A stretch of 13,773 nt of DNA from CAZSIA01 sp045126355 (lineage in GTDB: Bacteria > Bacillota_I > Bacilli_A > Acholeplasmatales > Anaeroplasmataceae). The position numbers and the translations under genes are program-made. Position 1 is the first letter of the stretch. Each line of letters begins with the position of its first letter. This document shows, in pieces, positions 1 through 5,781 of this stretch. Under the pieces are notes generated by a model. It was not told where the DNA came from. It worked only from the letters and a program-made list of their open reading frames with translations, and ran no database searches. Location: contig JBGVOE010000067.1 of the NCBI GenBank assembly GCA_045126355.1, positions 1-13,773 of the forward strand, given 5' to 3'.

Positions 1-97
1 CAAAACTCAGACTTTCTAAACCAAATAAAACAAAAGAACGAAGAGGTTTAGTCTTCGCTCTAGATTATTATTTAGCTTGAATTTAAACTTATAAATT
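1..97. other. Non-coding left edge, probably the interior of a group II intron
   Basis: No gene can be supported here. A small hairpin is visible around 44-58 (CGAAGA paired with TCTTCG). It lacks a T-tract, so it is not a convincing terminator. Because the stretch directly precedes an intron domain V, it probably belongs to the distal part of intron domain IV. The reverse transcriptase gene, if present, would lie to the left of the window. Confidence 0.4.
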
Positions 98-166
98 GAA
101 CCGCCCATTGCCGAACGGCACGATGTGGTGGTGTGAGAGGGGAAAATCAAATTTTCTCTACTCGAT
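98..166 (+). mobile_element. 3' end of a group II intron (domains V and VI)
   Basis: Bases 98-134 fold as a domain V. A lower stem pairs ACCGCC (100-105) with GGTGGT (127-132). A CAT/ATG middle stem follows, then the characteristic two-base CG bulge at 121-122, then TGCC/GGCA closed by a GAAC loop. The catalytic-triad position reads CGC. Bases 135-163 fold as domain VI, GAGAGGGG against TTTTCTCT-A-CTC, leaving A160 unpaired as a candidate branch point. The intron would then end near 166 in AT, seven bases after that A, which fits the family's AY ending. The motif strings GAACCGCC, GGTGGTGTGAGAGG and CTACTCGAT match what I remember of Firmicutes group II introns. The rest of the intron lies to the left, so intactness cannot be judged. 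Confidence 0.72.
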
Positions 167-240
167 TTTCGAAAAAAATTAATATTTTAAATTATGAAAA
201 CGTTTTGTTAAGTTAAAAAGTGACAAAAGTACTACTTTGC

Positions 241-268
241 TTGAATAAGATTTTATAAATGATATAAT
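241..268 (+). promoter_or_regulatory. Promoter of the repeat-rich lipoprotein gene
   Basis: The -35 is TTGAAT (241-246) and the -10 is a perfect TATAAT (263-268), with a 16-base spacer. A TG at 260-261 makes it an extended -10. It lies between the intron end and the gene and is followed by a ribosome binding site AAGGAG at 291-296, seven bases before the ATG. This lipoprotein gene therefore appears to have its own transcript. Confidence 0.7.
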
Positions 269-303
269 AATAGTGGTTTAAAAAAAATAAAAGGAGAAAG
301 AAA

Positions 304-2652
304 ATGAAAACCGCAAAAAAATTAATATTTATGATTTTAGTTGTTGCATTTGCATTTATCTTTGCAGCATGTAATGACGAACAAGAACACTCACATAGTT
401 TTGTTGACGGTTCTTGTGAATGTGGAGAAAAAGATCCAAACTATGTTACACCTCATACACATAGTTATAGTTCTGTTGTAACTGCCCCAACATGTACTGA
501 AGCAGGATATACAACATTTACATGTGAATGTGGTGACACTTATAAAGAAGATGGAGAAGCTGCCTTAGGACACACTGAAGTAGTAGATGCTGAAGTAGAT
601 GCAACATGTACAACAGCAGGTAAAACTGCAGGAAAACACTGTAGTGTATGTAATGAAGTGTTAGTAGCTCAAGAAGAAGTAGCAGCTTTAGGACACACTG
701 AAGTAGTTGATGCTGCGGTAGCTGCAACATGTACAGAAGCAGGTAAAACTGCAGGAAAACACTGTAGTGTATGTAATGAAGTATTTGTAGCTCAAGAAGA
801 AATTGCTGCATTAGGTCACAAATTTGTTGATAGTAAATGTCAAAACTGTGAAGAACAATTTGTTGCACCAGTTGGCGATTGGACTTTAGTTACTGAACTT
901 AAAAATGGCGATAATGTAGTAATCGGTGCACCAGCTTATAACAAATTATTATCCGCTGAGAAAGTAAGTGCTGGTTCTTTCTACAATAAAGGTGTTAATT
1001 ATTCAACAGATGATTTTTCAAATGTAACTGATGCTGAAATTTTCGTTGTTACTGTTAATGCTGACGGTACTTATACATTTACATCTTTAACAGGTGATGT
1101 AATAGCATTAGCTGCTCAATATTCATCACTTAACAAAGATGGTCAACATAAATCTTGGTCATTAGTTGACAAAGGTAACGGTTTATTCTTATTAAAGAAT
1201 ACTGGTAGAAATACATATCTTGAATGGTATGCAGATAAGAACAACTGGAGCACTTATACTGCAGGTAACACTAAAGAATATGAACTTTCATTCTATGCAA
1301 AAGGTGAAGCTACAGATGGTGAACATGTTCATAATCATATTAGTAGCGTTCATGATGCAACATGTACAGAAGCTGGTTATACAGCTTACACTTGTAGATG
1401 TGGTGATACTTATAAAGTAGATGGAGAAGCAGCAAAAGGACATAGCTATAGTTCAGTAGTAACTGCACCTACATGTACAGAAGCAGGATATACTACTTAT
1501 ACATGTGAATGTGGCGACACATATACAGAAGCAGGAGAAGCAGCAAAAGGGCATACTTTTGTTGATGGAAGCTGTGCTTGTGGCGAACCTGATCCTGATG
1601 CTCATGTTCATAAATATACATCAGTTGTAACTGCCCCAACATGTACTGTAAAAGGATATACAACATATACATGTACATGTGGCGACACATATACAGCAGA
1701 TGAAGTAGAAGTAGTACCTCATGTTGATACAAACTTAGATATTACTTGTGATTTCGAAGGATGCACAAAGAGAATCTTACCTGCAGCTGATTCTAAAATT
1801 TCTTTATTCACTGCAAATCATATGATTATCGTTTCTCTTAGTAGTAGTTATTATGTAGAAGGTGTAGTTACACGTATTGAAAATGTTGGAAGCGGTATAT
1901 TTGTAATCGCTGACGAAGCAGGAGATACAATTGTTATCAGACTTCCAAAAAATGCTGATGGAGTAGCTTATGCAAGTTGGACTGTTGGTAGAGTTGTAGT
2001 AGGTGATACTGTTAGAGTATACGGTAAACCATCAAGAAACTCTAGTGCACCTACTGATCAAAAAGCTAAGATTGAAAGTGGAGTTCTTACAGTTTTAGAA
2101 CATACTCACTCATTCAGTCAACCAGACTGTACTAATCCAGCTGTATGTGAGTGTCTTGCTGTAGGAGATCCAGCATTAGGACATATTGATGAAAATGCTG
2201 ATAATGCCTGTGATCGCTGTTCTTGGAATATGAAACTTGTGGTAGATAATATTGCTATTAGTACAACAGTTGATAAAACAAATGGTGTTCTTAATGCAGA
2301 AAAAACAAGTTGGACTTGGTCAAACGAAAACTTTGATGTAGTTGTTGCCAAAGCAAAATCAACAGTTACTCTTTACACTACTGCAAAAGATTATATGCAA
2401 TTAAAGAAGCAAAACACACTTACAGTTGTTAATAAAAACGGAGCAAAAATTCAATCGATTATCATTTCTGCAACAAACGCAACTCAATTGAAAAACTTAG
2501 TAAATGCTATTGGAACTCAATACGAATGTGAAACAAATGAAGAAAAACTTACAGTTACTATCAAATTAGATACTACTGGAGATTTTACATTCTCTAACGT
2601 TAGCACATCAACAGCATATATTAGTGGTGTAGAAATTGTTTACGAAAAATAA
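304..2652 (+). CDS. Large surface lipoprotein with C-x-C-G repeats and three adhesin-like domains
   Basis: A signal peptide with lipobox FAAC gives a lipidated Cys23, so the 782-residue protein is probably anchored outside the membrane. Two blocks of about 38-41-residue Cys-containing repeats (residues 53-172 and 343-473) follow the pattern H-S-Y-x5-A-x-C-T-E-A-G-Y-T-x3-C-x-C-G, or a CSVC variant. Between the blocks lies a beta-rich domain (about 190-335) starting GDWTLVTELKNGDNVVIG. After the second block come an OB-fold-like segment (about 503-598, YYVEGVVTRIENVGSG) and a C-terminal beta domain (about 643-782) ending SGVEIVYEK. I recognise the repeat type and end domain from gut Bacilli lipoproteins, but no function is established. 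Paired cysteines suggest metal binding or disulfides. ATG 304 has AAGGAG seven bases upstream. Promoter and terminator flank it alone, so it is monocistronic. Confidence 0.85.
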   Translation: MKTAKKLIFMILVVAFAFIFAACNDEQEHSHSFVDGSCECGEKDPNYVTPHTHSYSSVVTAPTCTEAGYTTFTCECGDTYKEDGEAALGHTEVVDAEVDATCTTAGKTAGKHCSVCNEVLVAQEEVAALGHTEVVDAAVAATCTEAGKTAGKHCSVCNEVFVAQEEIAALGHKFVDSKCQNCEEQFVAPVGDWTLVTELKNGDNVVIGAPAYNKLLSAEKVSAGSFYNKGVNYSTDDFSNVTDAEIFVVTVNADGTYTFTSLTGDVIALAAQYSSLNKDGQHKSWSLVDKGNGLFLLKNTGRNTYLEWYADKNNWSTYTAGNTKEYELSFYAKGEATDGEHVHNHISSVHDATCTEAGYTAYTCRCGDTYKVDGEAAKGHSYSSVVTAPTCTEAGYTTYTCECGDTYTEAGEAAKGHTFVDGSCACGEPDPDAHVHKYTSVVTAPTCTVKGYTTYTCTCGDTYTADEVEVVPHVDTNLDITCDFEGCTKRILPAADSKISLFTANHMIIVSLSSSYYVEGVVTRIENVGSGIFVIADEAGDTIVIRLPKNADGVAYASWTVGRVVVGDTVRVYGKPSRNSSAPTDQKAKIESGVLTVLEHTHSFSQPDCTNPAVCECLAVGDPALGHIDENADNACDRCSWNMKLVVDNIAISTTVDKTNGVLNAEKTSWTWSNENFDVVVAKAKSTVTLYTTAKDYMQLKKQNTLTVVNKNGAKIQSIIISATNATQLKNLVNAIGTQYECETNEEKLTVTIKLDTTGDFTFSNVSTSTAYISGVEIVYEK
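460..819 (+). repeat. First Cys-repeat block inside the lipoprotein gene
   Basis: Three repeat units encode residues 53-90, 91-131 and 132-172. The last two are a 123-bp tandem duplication (574-696 and 697-819) that encodes TEVVDA...CSVCNEV...ALGH. DNA identity is perfect over about 40 bases around GGAAAACACTGTAGTGTATG, which suggests recent duplication or gene conversion and a risk of assembly collapse. Confidence 0.85.
1330..1722 (+). repeat. Second Cys-repeat block inside the lipoprotein gene
   Basis: Three Y-type units (residues 343-380, 381-417 and 436-473) have the core C-T-E-A-G-Y-T-x-Y-T-C-x-C-G-D-T-Y; the third reads C-T-V-K-G-Y. A shorter H-T-F-V-D-G-S-C-A-C-G unit sits between the second and third, and resembles the HSFVDGSCECG unit near the N-terminus (residues 31-41). 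The pattern shows repeat shuffling across the whole gene. Confidence 0.8.
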
Positions 2653-2685
2653 TAACAAATTTAATAATTTAAATTAATTTGAATT

Positions 2686-2729
2686 GGCATGAATCCATAC
2701 TTTAATGGAAACATGCCTTTTTTATTTTT
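2686..2729 (+). terminator. Rho-independent terminator after the lipoprotein gene
   Basis: GGCATG (2686-2691) pairs with CATGCC (2712-2717). An inner CCAT/ATGG pairing extends the stem across a symmetrical AAT/AAA internal loop. TTTTTTATTTTT follows directly. It ends the lipoprotein transcript before the regulator gene. Confidence 0.85.
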
Positions 2730-2890
2730 CACTATAATTTCATTCAATTTGAAAAAGTTCTTAAATAAGCCACTTTTTTCTTTTTAAAACTTATGTTAAA
2801 ATTAAGATATAGTAAATTCTCTTATTAGGAGATATACTTCTAGCAACAATTTTTTGGACTTAATATATAATGAAGGTGGAGTTGATAGTG

Positions 2891-3574
2891 ATGGATAAAT
2901 ATAAATTTGGCGAATTCATTTATACTCAAAGAAAAAAACAAGGATTAACTCAAGATGAATTAGGAAGGAAGCTAAGGGTTACTAATAAAGCAGTATCTAA
3001 GTGGGAAACAGGTGAGACGTTGCCTGATATTCAACTAATACCGGAGCTGGCCAGCGTGCTTAATGTAACTATCGATGAATTACTAACTCAAGAAAAACCA
3101 AATGTTGAAAAAGTTATGGTTGACCATAAGAAGGGTGTAAGAATATTTTTATGGATAATGAGTTCTATTCTACTTATTATTACTACACTGTTAGCTATTA
3201 ATTTAATTAAGGTAACAGAAGATGAAGTAGTATTAGTTACAAATGAAAACGCAAAAGATTATTTTGAAATCATTCCGTGCGAAAATTTTGTTATTGAAGG
3301 ATATGGGGTTTCTATTTATGGAAAACTAAAAGCTAAGGAAGAGGTTTTAGATCCTACTTTAGTTTTAGAGTTTACTATTCAATATTATTATGTAAATAGT
3401 GACAATGAATTAAGTGAAATTCTTTATACTGACCGTATTATATCGTATGATTCATTAACAGAAGATTTCAGCATTATCTTAAGTCCAAAAAGTCAAATAG
3501 ACAATTTTAAATCGTTTTACAGAATTAATATCACATATGAAATTGTTGAATCAAGTGGAAAGGTTGTGAAATAG
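2891..3574 (+). CDS. Membrane-anchored XRE-family transcriptional regulator
   Basis: The 227-residue protein has an N-terminal helix-turn-helix of the XRE/Cro type (about residues 9-63; core QDELGRKLRVTNKAVSKWE). One transmembrane helix (about 84-106) and a C-terminal domain of about 120 residues follow, predicted to lie outside the cytoplasm. I do not recognise that last domain. This layout suggests a regulator that senses an envelope signal. I chose ATG 2891, which opens MDKYKFGEF, because AAGGTGGAG (2873-2881) is a good ribosome binding site nine bases upstream. An in-frame ATG at 2870 would place that site inside the gene. A two-base gap separates its stop from the next lipoprotein gene, so they are probably translated together, and it may control this small operon. 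Confidence 0.85.
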   Translation: MDKYKFGEFIYTQRKKQGLTQDELGRKLRVTNKAVSKWETGETLPDIQLIPELASVLNVTIDELLTQEKPNVEKVMVDHKKGVRIFLWIMSSILLIITTLLAINLIKVTEDEVVLVTNENAKDYFEIIPCENFVIEGYGVSIYGKLKAKEEVLDPTLVLEFTIQYYYVNSDNELSEILYTDRIISYDSLTEDFSIILSPKSQIDNFKSFYRINITYEIVESSGKVVK

Positions 3575-3576
3575 TT

Positions 3577-4131
3577 ATGAAGAGATTTTATTTAATTTTA
3601 CTAATATTATTTGTTTTGATGTTTGCTTCTTGTGCTGCTCCTGATAATGGTATGGCAGAAGATGCAGCTGATGGAGTTTCATTTGATTATTTTACAACAT
3701 ATGTGATTAATGATATTGAATATGAAGTATATATTCCTAATAAATTTGAAGACGCAATATATTATGATCAAAAATTTGGTGATATTACTTCAAGTTCAAG
3801 TGAATGGACAATCAATTTTATGTATGAACCTGTTTATCATGTTAATGATAGATTAGAAAGTAAAGAAGTTTGGGACAGTTTATATTCTAACTTAGAAAAT
3901 AATAAAGAAGTATTGGATGAAAAAGCTGGTTTTACAGTTAAATTATTCGCTCCTTATGAAGCAGTTGAAGTTGAATATGTTTTACATAATGAAGTAAAAC
4001 AAGAAGCTAGATATGTAATTTTCTATACTTATTTACCTGTTAGATTATTAAACAAATCAAGAGGAAGAACAATTACAATAGGTGTTCCAATTAATTTAGA
4101 TGTTTTACTTAAAGTTGATGATTTAGTATAA
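3577..4131 (+). CDS. Small lipoprotein of unknown function
   Basis: The 184-residue protein begins MKRFYLILLILFVLMFASC, a signal peptide with lipobox FASC and lipidated Cys19. The mature part is acidic and rich in aromatic residues. It looks beta-stranded, with no motif I recognise. The gene starts two bases after the stop of the membrane regulator. Its best ribosome site, GGAAAGG (3557-3563), lies 13 bases from the ATG, so translation probably depends on coupling. The VWA lipoprotein gene follows after 56 bases. The position suggests that the regulator's outer domain, this protein and the VWA lipoprotein work together at the cell surface, which is inference only. Confidence 0.75.
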   Translation: MKRFYLILLILFVLMFASCAAPDNGMAEDAADGVSFDYFTTYVINDIEYEVYIPNKFEDAIYYDQKFGDITSSSSEWTINFMYEPVYHVNDRLESKEVWDSLYSNLENNKEVLDEKAGFTVKLFAPYEAVEVEYVLHNEVKQEARYVIFYTYLPVRLLNKSRGRTITIGVPINLDVLLKVDDLV

Positions 4132-4187
4132 AATTAAAATGTCTTATGATGACTTTTTGGCTATTAATTAAAATGGAGGTAGTCAAA

Positions 4188-5642
4188 ATGTTGAAAAGAT
4201 TTTTATGTTTATTAAGTTTATGTTTTGTTTTATTAATGACTGCTTGTGCGGCAGGAATGGGTGGTTATGATTATTATAATGGTGAAGCTGCTTTAGATGA
4301 AAATGGCGAAGCTTACATCGAAATTGATGAGCGAGGATATCAAGATCCTAAGAACAATCCTTTATCAAGTTTCTCACTAGATTCATCATCTTATGCGTAT
4401 TCTAATATTAGAAGATTAATCAATAATAATTCATATATTTCTAAGGATGCTGTTGTTATTGAAGAGATGTTAAATTACTTTAATTATTCTTATGAAAATA
4501 ATACAGAAAACGCCTTAGCTACGACATTAGAATTAGCTCGTTGTCCTTATAATGAGAAGAATCATTTAGCTTTAATTAGTGTTAATTCAAAGGATATTGA
4601 AATACCTAATATGAAAAATAATTTTGTATTCTTAATTGATACATCAGGTTCTATGAATAGTGATAATAAATTAGGCTTATTCCAAGAATCATTTAAATTA
4701 TTAGTAAATGCAGTTGATGAAAATGATACTGTTTCAATTGTTACTTATGCAAATGGTGTTAGAATTGTTGCTGAGGGTGTTAATGGGGGAAATAAAGCTG
4801 AGTTAGTTAGAATGGTTGATAGTTTAGTAGCGAGTGGTTCTACTAATGGAAGTGGTGGAATTCAAAAAGCTTATGATATCGCTAGTAAGTATTTTATTGA
4901 TGGTGGAAATAACCGTGTCTTATTAGCTACTGATGGTGACTTTAATGTTGGTATAACTACAACAGGCGGATTAAATGATTTTATTTCTTCAAAAAGAAAA
5001 ACAGGTATTTATTTATCAGTGTTTGGTTTTGGTATGGGTAACACTCAACATGATAAGATGAATACATTAGCTCAAAAAGGTAATGGGAATGCATACTATA
5101 TCGATTCATTATTAGAAGCTAAAAGAGTATTTGTTGAAGAATTAGGTGCTACTTTAAATACAGTAGCTAAAGATGCTAAAATTCAAGTTGAATTTAATCC
5201 TGAATACGTAGCTAAATACCGTTTGATTGGTTTTGAAAATAAAATGTTAACTGAAGAAGAGTTTGAAGATAGTAATACTGATGCTGGTGAAATTGGTGAA
5301 GGTCATTCTGTAATTGCTGTTTATGAGATTACACTTAAAGAAGAAGTGGCTTCTGATTATATCTTTAGAACTAAATTACGTTATAGAGATGTTCAAATTA
5401 ATTTAGATGTTGAAGTAACAGATTCAATTAATCATGTTACTTCTATGAGTGAAGATTTTAAATTCGCTAGTTGTGTAGCTGAGTTTGGATTATTATTAAG
5501 AAATTCTAATTTTAAGGGTGATGCTTCTTATTATCACTTACTTAGTGTTTTAGAAAGATTAGATTTTAGTGATGATTATCATAAAGAAGAGTTTTTTGAA
5601 TTAGTAAAAAGAGCTCATCAAAATCAACAAATAAATGAATAG
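4188..5642 (+). CDS. YfbK-like von Willebrand factor A domain lipoprotein
   Basis: The 484-residue protein has a signal peptide with lipobox MTAC (Cys20). An N-terminal region of the kind that precedes VWA in YfbK-like proteins follows (about residues 55-105, ending VVIEEMLNYFNYSY). The VWA domain (about 145-320) has an intact MIDAS metal site: DTSGS at 151-155, Thr219 in GSTNG, and Asp249 in ATDGD. The C-terminal part (about 330-484, ending in a helical SYYHLLSVLERLDF region) fits the DUF3520 type. VWA domains with MIDAS bind protein partners through a divalent metal. The partner here is unknown. ATG 4188 has TGGAGGT (4174-4180) seven bases upstream. An in-frame ATG at 4146 would add 14 residues before the signal peptide and lacks a ribosome site. 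Last gene of its cluster. Confidence 0.88.
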   Translation: MLKRFLCLLSLCFVLLMTACAAGMGGYDYYNGEAALDENGEAYIEIDERGYQDPKNNPLSSFSLDSSSYAYSNIRRLINNNSYISKDAVVIEEMLNYFNYSYENNTENALATTLELARCPYNEKNHLALISVNSKDIEIPNMKNNFVFLIDTSGSMNSDNKLGLFQESFKLLVNAVDENDTVSIVTYANGVRIVAEGVNGGNKAELVRMVDSLVASGSTNGSGGIQKAYDIASKYFIDGGNNRVLLATDGDFNVGITTTGGLNDFISSKRKTGIYLSVFGFGMGNTQHDKMNTLAQKGNGNAYYIDSLLEAKRVFVEELGATLNTVAKDAKIQVEFNPEYVAKYRLIGFENKMLTEEEFEDSNTDAGEIGEGHSVIAVYEITLKEEVASDYIFRTKLRYRDVQINLDVEVTDSINHVTSMSEDFKFASCVAEFGLLLRNSNFKGDASYYHLLSVLERLDFSDDYHKEEFFELVKRAHQNQQINE

Positions 5643-5658
5643 AGTCTTTATATTTAGT

Positions 5659-5690
5659 CTTGTAGAATTATTCTACAAGGCTTTTTTTCT
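5659..5690 (+). terminator. Rho-independent terminator after the VWA lipoprotein gene
   Basis: CTTGTAGAA (5659-5667) pairs with TTCTACAAG (5671-5679) across a TTA loop, a nine-base perfect stem. GC and seven Ts follow (5682-5688). It separates the surface-protein cluster from the gdpP operon. Confidence 0.92.
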
Positions 5691-5729
5691 ATCTAGGGTG
5701 GTAAGATTTTAACGATATTATACTTTTTA

Positions 5730-5758
5730 TTGTTTATCAATAAAAAAAATGCTATAAT
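5730..5758 (+). promoter_or_regulatory. Promoter of the gdpP-rplI-dnaB-prfA operon
   Basis: The -35 is TTGTTT (5730-5735) and the -10 is TATAAT (5753-5758), with a 17-base spacer and an extended TGC at 5750-5752. It sits between the terminator at 5659-5690 and the gdpP start. No other promoter or terminator was seen before 12162, so it probably drives all genes to the DUF4956 gene. Confidence 0.75.
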
Positions 5759-5781
5759 ATTTTATACGTGAGGTGATAGTT

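Noticed and set aside
3..80. Open frame entering from the left edge and ending in TGA, a candidate for the C-terminus of the intron's reverse transcriptase
   Set aside because: The 25 residues do not resemble the usual end of intron-encoded proteins, and the frame is too short to judge.
518..868. Long minus-strand open frame across the first Cys-repeat block
   Set aside because: It is a shadow of the repeats: very rich in Leu and Gln with no ribosome site. The same holds at 1493-1732.
460..1722. Regular repeats that could be taken for a CRISPR array
   Set aside because: They are multiples of three, stay in the reading frame, and encode a Cys-containing protein repeat. There are no unique spacers.
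2730..2890. Promoter and operator for the membrane regulator gene
   Set aside because: Candidate -10 boxes exist (TGTTAAAAT at 2794-2802 and TATAAT at 2866-2871), but neither has a good -35 and no clear inverted repeat was found.
4132..4187. Terminator between the small lipoprotein and the VWA lipoprotein
   Set aside because: The only hairpin is a three-base GTC/GAC stem before five Ts, which is too weak. The genes are probably one transcript.
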